From: an uncultured Myxococcales bacterium
GTDB taxonomy: Bacteria; Myxococcota_A; Polyangia; Polyangiales; Polyangiaceae
Direction of reading: 5' to 3'
Assembly (NCBI GenBank): GCA_937949945.1
Contig: CALFEQ010000110.1
Span: 5,788-69,787, forward strand
Length of the DNA: 64,000 nucleotides
Both the position numbers and the translations under genes were made by a program. This document shows positions 17,372 through 25,476 of the stretch, piece after piece; position 1 is the stretch's first letter; each line of letters opens with the position of its first letter. Under the pieces are notes generated by a model, which worked only from the letters and a program-made list of their open reading frames with translations, ran no database searches and had not been told where the DNA came from.

Positions 17372-17572
17372 GTGAAGCGCCACGTGGTCGTCGTCGCGGC
17401 CGCTGCCGCCGGCGCTCGGTCTTCGGGGATTTCTCGGGCTACTCGAGCGGCCCGCCCCCCCGCGCTCGCCGATGCCGGACCGTCGTCCGACGCTTCGGGT
17501 GACCCCGTCGCCGAGGCGTCCGATTCGAACGCGCCTTTTTCGTACGACGTGTTCACGCGCACGAGCCTCTGA
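17372..17572 (+). CDS. possible small exported protein, 66 aa
   Basis: The frame starts at GTG (VKRHVVVVAAAAAG) with a short hydrophobic signal-like start and an Asp/Ser/Ala-rich remainder (DAGPSSDASGDPVAEASD). This composition resembles the linkers that follow signal peptides in local lipoproteins, but there is no lipobox Cys and no recognisable domain. Third positions are mostly G or C. It could be the N-terminal part of a gene broken by a frameshift, with the next small frame as its continuation. Low confidence. Confidence 0.35.
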   Translation: MKRHVVVVAAAAAGARSSGISRATRAARPPALADAGPSSDASGDPVAEASDSNAPFSYDVFTRTSL

Positions 17573-17606
17573 GCCCCTCGGTCGCCGCCCCACGACGTTC
17601 GGCCGC

Positions 17607-17807
17607 ATGGTCGGCGGGCCCGTCGAGCCGGACGAGCAAGAATGGTCGACCGGTGTCGACGTGTGGCCCGAACCGTGGCAGAAGCATGGTCTCGGGGACC
17701 TCGTCCCAACGGGCCCGGTCCCCGACGGATTCATCGACGAGATGGCTCCACGAAAGCCGCTCGAGAGGGTGGAACTCGACGAGAAGAACGCTTATAAACG
17801 GACGTAA
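17607..17807 (+). CDS. possible small protein, 66 aa
   Basis: This ATG-initiated frame (MVGGPVEPDEQEWSTGVDVW) has good codon bias and reads like soluble protein (EPWQKHGLGDLVPTG, FIDEMAPRKPLERVEL). It ends 13 bp before the tRNA. No family is recognised. It may be an independent small gene or the second half of a frameshifted gene with 17372-17572. Confidence 0.35.
   Translation: MVGGPVEPDEQEWSTGVDVWPEPWQKHGLGDLVPTGPVPDGFIDEMAPRKPLERVELDEKNAYKRT
17793..17798 (+). promoter_or_regulatory. candidate -10 box of the tRNA-Lys promoter
   Basis: TATAAA lies 22 bp before the mature tRNA 5' end, in one of the few AT-rich patches here. No convincing -35 box was found at normal spacing. It overlaps the end of the small frame 17607-17807. 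Confidence 0.35.
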
Positions 17808-17820
17808 CTTCAAAAGATTC

Positions 17821-17893
17821 GGGCCGATAGCTCAGTTGGTAGAGCTGCGGACTTTTAATCCGTAGGTCGTGGGATCGTGCCCCACTCGGCCCA
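17821..17893 (+). tRNA. tRNA-Lys (anticodon TTT)
   Basis: The 73-nt cloverleaf has acceptor GGGCCGA/TCGGCCC, discriminator A, a normal D arm, and anticodon loop CTTTTAA with TTT at 17854-17856. The T stem GTGGG/CCCAC is intact, but the T loop reads ATCGTGC where TTCGAGC or similar is expected. The conserved T54 and A58 are thus exchanged for A54 and T58. CCA is not fully encoded (ACCG follows). The gene decodes AAA and, through wobble, AAG. Confidence 0.93.
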
Positions 17894-17909
17894 CCGCGAA
17901 GCGGACGCA

Positions 17910-17939
17910 GCCGGCGCCGACCTCGGTGCGGACGCCGGC
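17910..17939 (+). terminator. hairpin after tRNA-Lys
   Basis: GCCGGCG (17910-17916) pairs with CGCCGGC (17933-17939), with a further CCGA/TCGG stem inside. It starts 17 nt after the tRNA end. No T-tract follows, so intrinsic termination is uncertain; it may instead protect the 3' end. Confidence 0.35.
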
Positions 17940-17949
17940 CGCGCATGAC

Positions 17950-17985
17950 GAAGCCTCGCCGCCGGTGCTCCGGCCGCGGGGCTTC
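17950..17985 (-). terminator. hairpin at the end of the CAP-domain gene
   Basis: GAAGCC (17950-17955) pairs with GGCTTC (17980-17985), with additional GC pairs inside. It overlaps the stop codon of the minus-strand gene ending at 17984. There is no T-tract. Confidence 0.3.
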
Positions 17986-18946
17986 AGTCGCAGTCCACGG
18001 GCTCGACCGTGAGCTCGATGTCGGCGCCGTGCACGCGGACGGTGTACGCGCGGCCGGCCTCGGTCCTCCAGCCGTCGGGGACGAAGAGGAGGGCGGAGCG
18101 GCTGCCCATCAGCGGCTCGAGCTGCGTCGTGCGAACGGGCAGGTCCACCCCGTCGGACGTGACGGTGACGGTCGCGCCTTCGAGATCGTCCCTCGCGCTC
18201 TGGATGGTCCAGCCCACCTCGTCGAGGTGCTCCGCGCGGAAGACGGCGATGGGCACGGGGCCGGCCGGAGGCCACGCGACCCAGCCGCGCTTCGTCGTGC
18301 TCGGGCGTCCCGCCTGCGAGTCGCCCTCCGCGAGCTTCCTGCCGTCGACGACGACGCAGGCGTAGCGATCCGTCGAGCCGAGGCCGACGCGCCAGATCTC
18401 CTCGGACAAGAGCCAGCGGCGATGGACCATCGTCGTCTCGTTGCCGGGATCCTCGAAGAACGCGCCGACCGCCTGCGGCGCGCTCCGGTTCGCGATCAGG
18501 CTGACGGACGATGCGTGGTCGGCGAGCTCCGTCCAGCAGGCCCACTCGCGTGGCGGCGTGTGCGAGAGCTTTCCGTTCGCGTGCGCGAGCAGGGCGCACT
18601 CCTGAGCCGCGGGGCGCCATGCCTGGATCTGCACGACGGGCGGTACGTCGGCCAGCCAGCGGTGGAGGTTGATGAGACGGAGCGCTCGCTCGGCGGCGCC
18701 GGAGTCGAAGTCGCCCGGGTCGCAGGAGGACGTGCTGCCGCTCCAGCGCGCCGGCGCGTCGGCGTCGCGGATCCCGCAGCCCCACCGATGACAGACCTCG
18801 TGGCGTCGCTCGTTCCCCGTCTTCGGGCGACATACGGAGACCGCATCGACGCCCGCGGAGCGTCGATCGATCGTCCCGCTCTCCAAGCTGCATGCGGACG
18901 CGAGGACGAGGGCGATCGAAGAATGGACGACGGCGCGTCGGAGCAT
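17984..18946 (-). CDS. CAP-superfamily lipoprotein
   Basis: The 320-residue protein has a signal with lipobox LASAC, preceded by GGAGGAG at good spacing. From about residue 90 it shows the CAP/SCP/PR-1 pattern: LRLINLHRWLADVPPV, ECALLAHANGKLSHTPP and a later HRRWLL segment. The C-terminal 100 residues are beta-rich and unrecognised. CAP domains are secreted and bind lipids or act in adhesion; some have protease-like sites, but I cannot identify a full catalytic set here. It is monocistronic, with the tRNA convergent on its 3' side. Confidence 0.72.
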   Translation of the reverse strand: MLRRAVVHSSIALVLASACSLESGTIDRRSAGVDAVSVCRPKTGNERRHEVCHRWGCGIRDADAPARWSGSTSSCDPGDFDSGAAERALRLINLHRWLADVPPVVQIQAWRPAAQECALLAHANGKLSHTPPREWACWTELADHASSVSLIANRSAPQAVGAFFEDPGNETTMVHRRWLLSEEIWRVGLGSTDRYACVVVDGRKLAEGDSQAGRPSTTKRGWVAWPPAGPVPIAVFRAEHLDEVGWTIQSARDDLEGATVTVTSDGVDLPVRTTQLEPLMGSRSALLFVPDGWRTEAGRAYTVRVHGADIELTVEPVDCD

Positions 18947-19308
18947 GCTCGAGCTCCTCCTCGCTCGCCGGGCGGCGAGCTCCGTCGTCCGTCAGCAAGC
19001 GCGAGTCCGGTGCGTTCGAGCCGCATGCGGGCCGCTTCGGCGAGCTCGTCCGATGGGTGAGCGCGAGCGTGTCAAATGCTCGGGGTCAGGGCGCTACCGG
19101 CGGACACCTCATCCGCCGTCCGCGCGGCGCGGCCCTCGCGGACGGCCGTGTGCCTCGCGCGGCGCGGTCGCGGACGGCAGCCCGACCGTCGACAATCGCC
19201 TTGCTCGAGCTCGCGCGCGAGACCGGAGTCGACGTGGAGCTCGGGCTCGCTGGGCGGTCGCGCACGCCTCGGCTCTCGGCGAGCTCGTGCGTGGGCGATC
19301 GCGTGCGG
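18947..19308. other. intergenic, no gene recognised
   Basis: This 362-bp gap lies between two minus-strand genes. It contains GCTCGCC-GGGC-GGCGAGC (18962-18979), a 7-bp stem in the 5' leader of the CAP gene, but no credible ORF or RNA gene. It should hold the promoter of the CAP gene and the transcript end of the next gene. Confidence 0.55.
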
Positions 19309-20007
19309 TCACTTGAAGCCGGTCAGATGCACCACGTACCACTCGCCGCGCCAGGAGATGAGCGACGTGACGTCGAACGTCCGCTCCTTGCCGTCGAGCT
19401 CGTAGACGATGCGTGTACCATACACACGCCAATAGCCGATCTTGTTGTACTCCTCGCCCGGCTCCACCCAGCGGGCTCGCTCGTCGGGGATTTCCAGGCG
19501 CACGAACTTCGCGGACTGCGCCTTGTCGCCGAGCCGCTCGTGGAGGTTGTGGATGTCGCGCTTGTACGCGGCGACGAGACGGCGTCGCCAGTCGGACGCG
19601 GGCGAGGCGATCGCCTTGACCTGCTCGTACGCGGTGACGGGGAAGAAGAAGGACAGCGCCCGATCGACGTCGTCGTGGACGATGCCGTCCCAGAGCGCCG
19701 CCGCGCGCGCCTCGAGCTCGGGGCTCGACGGCGCGGGTTTGTCGCGCGTCTGCGGGAGGGTGCCCGGATCGCCGGCGTCGACGATCGGAGGCGGGGCGGC
19801 CGCGGAGGGCAGGGGCGCCGTCGTTGCGTGATGACCAGAGTCCGCGGCGGCGTCTCCGCCCGCGCCGGGCTCGGCCGCGCGTACCGCGGGAGCGGGCAGA
19901 GGAGCGACCGCCGCGTCGATCCCCTCGGGCGTCGGCGGCGCGCCACGCGTGCATCCGGCGAGGCCGAGGACGAGGACTGACTCGAAGAGGATCGCGCCGC
20001 GGCGCAT
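19309..20007 (-). CDS. lipoprotein, 232 aa, NTF2/SnoaL-like size, unknown function
   Basis: A short signal with lipobox LGLAGC is followed by an 80-residue Ala/Pro/Asp linker. A C-terminal domain of about 130 residues begins ELEARAAALWDGIVHDDVDRAL and ends WRGEWYVVHLTGFK. The compact alpha-plus-beta pattern with a closing strand pair (YELDGKERTFDVTSL, EWYVVHL) resembles small SnoaL/DUF4440-like domains, but the match is weak. The start at 20007 is the only one placing a signal peptide at the N-terminus. A divergent gene begins 103 bp away, so the gap holds two promoters. Confidence 0.72.
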   Translation of the reverse strand: MRRGAILFESVLVLGLAGCTRGAPPTPEGIDAAVAPLPAPAVRAAEPGAGGDAAADSGHHATTAPLPSAAAPPPIVDAGDPGTLPQTRDKPAPSSPELEARAAALWDGIVHDDVDRALSFFFPVTAYEQVKAIASPASDWRRRLVAAYKRDIHNLHERLGDKAQSAKFVRLEIPDERARWVEPGEEYNKIGYWRVYGTRIVYELDGKERTFDVTSLISWRGEWYVVHLTGFK

Positions 20008-20109
20008 GGCGCGCGACGATACCACGCGACGCGTGCGGTTGACGCTGTCGAGCGTGACCGTTAGTCCTAAAGGCCCCGGGGCAGTAGGGACGGGAGCTTG
20101 GAGGAGTAC

Positions 20110-20475
20110 ATGCAACGGATCTGCGTCCTCGTCTTCGTCGGTGTCGCCCTCGCGCTCGGCGCCGCTTGCGGCGGGAACGACACGCCCCCCGCACAAGCGC
20201 CCGTCGCAGAGCCGTACGTGCCGCCGCCTCCCGCGACGACGCCTCCGCCGGCCGCGACGGTGCCGCCGGCCGCGCCCGGGCAGATGGCGACGCCCGGCCC
20301 GACGGCCCTCGCGTGTCAGAACGACACGCAGTGCGTGACCCATCGCTGCAACATGCAGTACGGAAAGTGCGCGTTCCCGTGTCAGTCCGACGTGGACTGC
20401 ATCGACGGCACGACGTGCATCACCGCGATGGGCCCGGCGGCCGCCTTCTGCGCGCCGAAGCCGCCTGCTCAGTGA
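20110..20475 (+). CDS. small Cys-rich lipoprotein, 121 aa
   Basis: GGAGGAG precedes the ATG. The signal ends in GAACGG (lipobox Cys), then comes a Pro/Ala/Thr linker and a C-terminal 50-residue Cys-rich module (CQNDTQC, CNMQYGKC, CQSDVDC, GTTCI, AFC). The spacing CxxDxxC...CxxxxGxC is frequent in myxobacterial surface proteins and is likely disulfide-bonded. Its stop overlaps the convergent ligD stop by 7 bp. The function is unknown. Confidence 0.75.
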   Translation: MQRICVLVFVGVALALGAACGGNDTPPAQAPVAEPYVPPPPATTPPPAATVPPAAPGQMATPGPTALACQNDTQCVTHRCNMQYGKCAFPCQSDVDCIDGTTCITAMGPAAAFCAPKPPAQ

Positions 20476-23096
20476 CCGACCGCGGCGAGGAGCTCGCGCG
20501 GTAGCCGCTGCTTCGCTTGGAGCAGGTCGGCCCACGGATCCGTGCGCCGTCGCGAGAGGAGCTTCGGCACGGTCTCGATCGTGAAGTCGGCGGGGTCGAC
20601 CGCGGGCAGGTCCTTCCACGCGAGCGGCACGGCGACGGGCAGGCCCGGGCGCGCCCGCGGCGACCACGGGAGGATGGCCGTCGCGCCCTCGGCGTTGCGC
20701 AGGTAGTCGATGAAGACCTTCCCGACACGTGCGCGCTTCGACATGGTCGCGACGTAGCGGTCGGGCGCCGCCTGCTTCATCAGCACCGCGATTCGCTCCG
20801 ACACGGCGCGGATCGTCGGCCAGTCGTAGACGCGCGCGATCGGGACGACGACGTGCAGCCCTTTGCCGCCGGTCGTCTTCACCCAGCTCTCGAGGCCGAG
20901 CGTCTTCAAAGCGTCCCGGAGCTCGAGCGCGGCGTCGACGACGCGCCGGAAGGGGAGGCTCTCGTCCGGATCGAGGTCGAAGACGATCCAGTCGGGACGA
21001 TCCCAGCGAGGGAGCCGTGATCCCCATCCGTGGATCTCGATGGTGTTGTTCTGCGCGAGCGTGACGACGTGCTCGGGCTTCGCGATGTAGAGGACCTCCT
21101 CGTCGTCGCCGACGACGGCCTGCCCGAGCGTGGTGGCGTCGAGGCCCTGCCCGTGGTGCTTCTGGACGAAGCAGCTCGGCTTCTTGCCTCGACCCTCGCG
21201 GGCGCGCCGTCGGTCCGACTGGCGGAAGACGGAGCTCTGCGTCCCCTCGGGGCAGCGAAGCAGCATCAGGGGCCGGCGCTCCGCGTACGGGAACATGACG
21301 TCGGCGATCGCGCCCGCGTAGCGCACGAGATCGAGCTTCGTGAGGCCCGTGCCGGCGTCCACGACGCGCTCGTGGTGGGTCACTCCGACGCCGCGGACGT
21401 GAGGGCGCCCCGCCGCTCGTGCTCGCGCGGTGCGGACGTGCGAGGTGTCGCCCGTCTCGGACGGACGCAGCGGCGGCGTCTTCGGAGGCGGCTCCGGTCG
21501 CTCGACGCGGACCTCTCGCGCCGGTTTGTCGAGCCGGAGGCCCTCGAACGATGCTTGCCGGAGGATGCCGTCGTTGGTGAAGCCGGCGAAGCGCACCTGC
21601 GCGACGAGCGTGGGACGCACCCACCGGACGTCCTTCATCCGTGGCGGGTCGGCGATCGGCGGCTCGTCGACGACGAGCGGCTCGAGGCGTGCCCGGAGGT
21701 CGCGCAGCGTCGCGTTCGAGAACCCGGTGCCGACCTTTCCAGCGTAGCGGAGCCGTCCATCCTCGTGGAGGGCGAGGAGGAGCGCGCCGATGCTGCTCCG
21801 CTGACCCTTCATCGGGGTGAAGCCGACGATGACGAGCTCCTGACGGTGACAGCACTTGATCTTGATCCAGTCCTTCGTCCGCCCGGAGCGGTAGGGGCGG
21901 TCGATGCGCTTGCCGACGATGCCCTCGAGCCCGAGCTTGCACGCCTCGCGGAAGAAGGCCTCGCCGTCCTCGACGTGATCGCTGAGCTTCAGCGGTAGGT
22001 CCTCGCCGGCGAGGATCGTGCGGAGCCGATCCTTGCGGTACGAGAGCGGCTCGTCGCGGAGATCGACGCCGTCGTAGTAGAGGAGATCGAAGACGAAGTA
22101 GACGATGCGCGCGCGATCCTCCGCCGAGCCGCTGCCGATCGCGTTCTGGAGCTTCTGGAAATCGGTGCGACCGTCCTCGCGCACGTACGCGACCTCGCCG
22201 TCGAAGATCGCGGTCCTCGCCCGCACGCGTGAAAGGGCCGCTGCGATCGTCGGATAGGCGTCCGTCCAATCGAGCCCACGGCGCGAGGCCAGCGAGACCT
22301 TCCCGTCTTCGAGCCACGCGAGCGTCCGGTAGCCGTCGTACTTGATCTCGTAGACCCACGGCCCGGCCGCGGGCACTGCGTCGACGAGCGTCGCGAGCGC
22401 GGGAGCGATCGATCCGAACGGCGGCATCGACGCGGCCCGAGGTGTCTCCGCGGTCCGACTTCCGGCCTTCCCTCGCGGCCGCGCCTTTCGGCGGGCCGCG
22501 CTCGGCGGTGTCGCCGGGACGCCTGCGGCGACCTCTTCGATCGTGCGGCCGGACAGGACGCTCTCGGGCCGCGTGCTCACGATGTCGGCCTCGGCGCCCT
22601 TGCGCGCCCACTCGTCGCTCCGCTTCATGAGGAGCCAGGTCGGCTTCTCCCCGCCGCGGCTCGTGCGGACGAGGAGGAAGCGGCCATGGAGCTTTTCGCC
22701 GTCGAGCTCGAAGTCGAGGCGCCCGCGCTGGAGTCCCTCGGCCGGGTCGCCGATGGGCGTCCACGTGCCTCGATCCCACACGATGACGGGGCCGGCTCCG
22801 TACTGCCTCTCGGGGATCGTGCCCTCGAAGTCGCGGTAGTCGAGCGGATGATCCTCGGTCTGTACGGCGAGCCGCTTGGCCGACGGATCGAGGCTCGGTC
22901 CCTTGGGCACGGCCCAGCTCAGGAGCACGCCGTCGTGCTCGAGCCGGAGGTCGTAGTGCAGGCGACGCGCGTCGTGCTTCTGCACGACGAACGAGCGCCC
23001 GCCTTCGAGCGAGCGCCTGCGGACCTGGCCGCGCGGCTCGGTCGTGACGGAGAAGTCTCGCATCGCGTTGTAGCGATCGAGGCTCCGGTCTCCCAT
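20469..23096 (-). CDS. ligD: DNA ligase D (PE-ligase-polymerase)
   Basis: The 875-residue protein has the three-domain order of Pseudomonas-type LigD. A 3'-phosphoesterase domain (about 30-190) shows FVVQKHDARRLHYDLRLE and DHPLDYRDFEG. The ATP-dependent ligase domain (about 235-540) has nucleophile Lys252 in EIKYDGYR, and DGEVAY and EGIVGKR. A primase-polymerase domain (about 585-865) contains VFDLDPD and GGKGLHVVVP. It end-processes and seals double-strand breaks brought together by Ku. The ATG at 23096 overlaps the DUF72 stop as TGATG, so it is translationally coupled. All catalytic motifs that I can check are present. Confidence 0.96.
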   Translation of the reverse strand: MGDRSLDRYNAMRDFSVTTEPRGQVRRRSLEGGRSFVVQKHDARRLHYDLRLEHDGVLLSWAVPKGPSLDPSAKRLAVQTEDHPLDYRDFEGTIPERQYGAGPVIVWDRGTWTPIGDPAEGLQRGRLDFELDGEKLHGRFLLVRTSRGGEKPTWLLMKRSDEWARKGAEADIVSTRPESVLSGRTIEEVAAGVPATPPSAARRKARPRGKAGSRTAETPRAASMPPFGSIAPALATLVDAVPAAGPWVYEIKYDGYRTLAWLEDGKVSLASRRGLDWTDAYPTIAAALSRVRARTAIFDGEVAYVREDGRTDFQKLQNAIGSGSAEDRARIVYFVFDLLYYDGVDLRDEPLSYRKDRLRTILAGEDLPLKLSDHVEDGEAFFREACKLGLEGIVGKRIDRPYRSGRTKDWIKIKCCHRQELVIVGFTPMKGQRSSIGALLLALHEDGRLRYAGKVGTGFSNATLRDLRARLEPLVVDEPPIADPPRMKDVRWVRPTLVAQVRFAGFTNDGILRQASFEGLRLDKPAREVRVERPEPPPKTPPLRPSETGDTSHVRTARARAAGRPHVRGVGVTHHERVVDAGTGLTKLDLVRYAGAIADVMFPYAERRPLMLLRCPEGTQSSVFRQSDRRRAREGRGKKPSCFVQKHHGQGLDATTLGQAVVGDDEEVLYIAKPEHVVTLAQNNTIEIHGWGSRLPRWDRPDWIVFDLDPDESLPFRRVVDAALELRDALKTLGLESWVKTTGGKGLHVVVPIARVYDWPTIRAVSERIAVLMKQAAPDRYVATMSKRARVGKVFIDYLRNAEGATAILPWSPRARPGLPVAVPLAWKDLPAVDPADFTIETVPKLLSRRRTDPWADLLQAKQRLPRELLAAVGH

Positions 23097-24130
23097 CAGG
23101 CCGACCTCCGTTGGCGGTACCGCCATCGGTCGGCCGCTGGGCGGATCTCCTCGACGCCGCGCTCTTCCTCGGCGGCGCGATGGAGCTTGCGCGGAAAAAC
23201 GACCGGGCGACCGTGCCCGAAGCGTGCGGCGAGGTTCATCGCGTCGAACGGCGCGCGCGCCTTCGCGTCGTTGTCGAAGTAGACGTAGACGTCGCGAGGC
23301 CCGGGCGCGGGCGCGTCGCCGGGCGCGGCGAGCTCGGCGTCCTTCGGCGAGCGGCCGCGTCTCCACGCCTCGATGCGATCGGCCCACGCGTCGAGCTCGG
23401 CGTTCGTGTAGCCGCTCGCGTAGAGCTGCCTCGAGCCGTGGAGGCGGACGTAGACGTGATCGGCCGTGATGTCCTCGAGCCGGGGCCACGCGCCGGCGGC
23501 GTCCGTCACGCAGAGCGCGACGTTCTCTCGGCGCAGGATCGCGGGGAGCTCGGGGTCGTCGAAGGACGCATGCCGGACTTCGAGCGCGTACCGGATCGGG
23601 CGGCTCGCCCGCACGTCGAGATGGACGCCGTGCTTCAGCCGGTGATCGTGGCGTCGTGCGAGGCGCGCCGCCTCCTCCGTCGTGCGTGGCAAGGAGGCGA
23701 GGAACGACGCGATGCGCTCGCGATCGAACCCGAGCTGCGGAGGGAGCTGCCAGAGGATGGGGCCGAGCTTGTCTTCGAGCGCGAGGACGCCGGACGCGAA
23801 GAAGTTGGCGAGGGGGACGGAGCAGTCCCGCAGCTTCTTGTTGTGCGTGATGAAGCGCGCGCCTTTGACGGCGAACACGAATCCTGGCGGCGTCTCGCGG
23901 TACCACGCGCGGTAGCTCGACGGCCGCTGCAGCGAGTAGAACGAGCCGTTGATCTCGATCGTCCGAACGGCGCGGCTCGCGTACTCGAGCTCGCGACGCT
24001 GCGGGAGACCCTTCGGGTAGAACACCCCGCGCCAGCCCGGGTATCGCCACCCGGAGATCCCGACGAGGACGTCGCCGGCGGCCGCGCTCGTGGATGCCTC
24101 GCTCTTTCGCGCCCGCCGGCCATCCGTCAT
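23096..24130 (-). CDS. DUF72 (YecE-like) protein inside the NHEJ operon
   Basis: The 344-residue protein has the DUF72 TIM-barrel signature: VGISGWRYPGWRGVFYP near the N-terminus, EINGSFYSLQRPSSY, GFVFAVKGARFITH, YALEVRHASF, YVRLHGS and DVYVYFDNDAKARAP near the end. The family's biochemical activity is not established. Both ends overlap neighbours: its ATG overlaps the ku stop (ATGA) and its stop overlaps the ligD start. It is therefore made in step with the end-joining proteins, and a role in repair is a reasonable inference. Confidence 0.92.
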   Translation of the reverse strand: MTDGRRARKSEASTSAAAGDVLVGISGWRYPGWRGVFYPKGLPQRRELEYASRAVRTIEINGSFYSLQRPSSYRAWYRETPPGFVFAVKGARFITHNKKLRDCSVPLANFFASGVLALEDKLGPILWQLPPQLGFDRERIASFLASLPRTTEEAARLARRHDHRLKHGVHLDVRASRPIRYALEVRHASFDDPELPAILRRENVALCVTDAAGAWPRLEDITADHVYVRLHGSRQLYASGYTNAELDAWADRIEAWRRGRSPKDAELAAPGDAPAPGPRDVYVYFDNDAKARAPFDAMNLAARFGHGRPVVFPRKLHRAAEEERGVEEIRPAADRWRYRQRRSA

Positions 24131-25101
24131 GCGGCCCTCCGGCGCTTGGTCTTCTTGCGCGTGCCCGCCTTCGCGAGACCGAGCCGCTGGTCGTCGTTCG
24201 CGCGCGACGCCTTCGCGACGCTCTTCTTGAGGAGGTCGAGGAGGTCGACGACGTCGGTCGCCGCCGTGCCCTTCACCTCGGCGTGGTGCTCCTTCACCTC
24301 GCCGGTCTTCGCCTTCTCCTCGATGATCTTCATCACGTCGCGGTAGTAGCGGTCCTTGTATTTCGACGGCTTCCAGTCGGTCATCATGCCGTCGATGAGC
24401 TGCTCCGCCATCGCGAGCTCGCGATCGCTCACGGCTTGCGCGTCGACGTCGGTCGGCAAGGGGATGTCCTCCGCGTCCTTCAGCTCGTGCGCGAAGCGGA
24501 GCGTCTCGAGGAGGAGGGCGTCGCCCACGGGCATGATCGCGGCGAGGTGCTCGCGCGTTCGGAGCACGAAGGTGGCGATGGCGACGGCGTTCTTCTTCGC
24601 CAGCGCGTCGCGGAGCAAGACGTAGGCCTTCTTCGCGCGCGGCTGCGGCACGACGTAGTAGGGCGTGTCGAAGTAGGTCGGATCGATCTGATCACGCGGG
24701 ACGAAGTCGAGGATGTCGATCGTCTGCGTCGCCTTGACGTTCGCCTTCTTCAGGTCCTCCGGATCGACGACGACGTACTCGTCCTTCTGGATCTCGTATC
24801 CCTTGACGATGTCCTTCCACTCGACGGGCTCGCCGCTCACGGTGTTGACGCGCTCGTACCGAACCGGGGACAGGTCGCGCTTGTCGAGCAGCCGGAAGTG
24901 GAGCTCCTCCGCCCGCCTCTCCGCCGTGTAGAGCGTCACGGGGATCTGGAGCAGCCCGAAGCTGATGGACCCGCTCCATATGCCGCGCCCCGCCCCACCC
25001 GAGGCACGCCGCCGCGCCGCGGGCTCCTCCGCCCCGTCGCCGTCGACCTTCTCGGCCGTCTCCTTCCTGCCTTTCCCACCACGCGTCGCGTGCTCGACCA
25101 T
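24127..25101 (-). CDS. ku: Ku homodimer protein of bacterial NHEJ
   Basis: The 324-residue protein has a charged N-terminal extension of about 40 residues not typical of the core. The Ku core follows (WSGSISFGLLQIPVTLY, LHFRLLDKRD, GEPVEWKDIVKGYE, YYVVPQ, MAEQLIDGM), then a basic C-terminal tail (RKKTKRRRAA). It forms the ring that threads DNA ends and recruits LigD. It is the first gene of the ku-DUF72-ligD operon. The only upstream sequence is a repeat-containing gap starting 31 bp before the ATG, so the promoter must lie in or beyond the heptamer array at 25132. Confidence 0.95.
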   Translation of the reverse strand: MVEHATRGGKGRKETAEKVDGDGAEEPAARRRASGGAGRGIWSGSISFGLLQIPVTLYTAERRAEELHFRLLDKRDLSPVRYERVNTVSGEPVEWKDIVKGYEIQKDEYVVVDPEDLKKANVKATQTIDILDFVPRDQIDPTYFDTPYYVVPQPRAKKAYVLLRDALAKKNAVAIATFVLRTREHLAAIMPVGDALLLETLRFAHELKDAEDIPLPTDVDAQAVSDRELAMAEQLIDGMMTDWKPSKYKDRYYRDVMKIIEEKAKTGEVKEHHAEVKGTAATDVVDLLDLLKKSVAKASRANDDQRLGLAKAGTRKKTKRRRAA

Positions 25102-25131
25102 CGCGGCGAGCGCTGCAGCCGATGTGCCATC

Positions 25132-25152
25132 AGTCCTCAGTCCTCAGTCCTC
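25132..25152. repeat. heptamer array AGTCCTC, three copies
   Basis: Three perfect AGTCCTC units lie 31 bp before the ku start codon on the other strand. The array is inverted relative to 25399-25426. Confidence 0.9.
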
Positions 25153-25398
25153 CCTCGGCGGTATGAACCCGAAGGGTGAGGACGCGTCCGAGGAGCCAGA
25201 CGCGACCTGCAGGGCCGATACAGGCTGAGATTTCACCCGTCTCGCACATCGGTGTCGTGCTCGTGGAGGCGAGCCGGCGCGCGCTGACACCCCGCGATGC
25301 CCTCGCGAGGACGCGAGAGGAAACCGAGAGCGAAGAGACGAGATGCGACGACCGAGGCGGAGGGCGAGGGGAGCCGAGAGCCCGGCGGGAAGCCCCCG

Positions 25399-25426
25399 CT
25401 GAGGACTGAGGACTGAGGTCTGAGGT
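25399..25426. repeat. heptamer array CTGAGGA/T, four copies
   Basis: Two CTGAGGA units are followed by two CTGAGGT units. The first part is complementary to the array at 25132-25152, so a transcript crossing both could form a stem of about 20 bp with a 240-nt loop. Confidence 0.9.
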
Positions 25427-25443
25427 CTGTCGCTCGGCGAACC

Positions 25444-25471
25444 TGGAGCCCGGAGCCCGGAGCCCGGAGCC
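25444..25471 (-). repeat. post-stop heptamer array (GGCTCCR)4 behind the pseudokinase gene
   Basis: Read with the gene, the stop codon is followed by 5 nt, then GGCTCCG three times and GGCTCCA once. It is one of six such arrays in the window. Confidence 0.92.
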
Positions 25472-25476
25472 ACCCC

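Larger units (their letters stand above)
17327..17820. other. weakly coding gap before the tRNA
   Basis: This 494-bp stretch contains two short frames with gene-like codon use (17372-17572 and 17607-17807, listed separately) and an AT-rich patch just before the tRNA. Nothing else was recognised. Confidence 0.5.
25102..25476. other. repeat-bounded gap between pseudokinase and ku
   Basis: This 375-bp gap has no credible gene. It holds facing heptamer arrays (25132-25152 and 25399-25426) framing about 245 bp, and a third array (25444-25471) of the post-stop class directly behind the pseudokinase stop. The ku promoter is presumably within it. Confidence 0.7.

Noticed and set aside
25132..25471. 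Heptamer arrays as a CRISPR remnant
   Set aside because: Units are 7 bp without spacers, copy numbers are 2-4, and there are no cas genes in the window.
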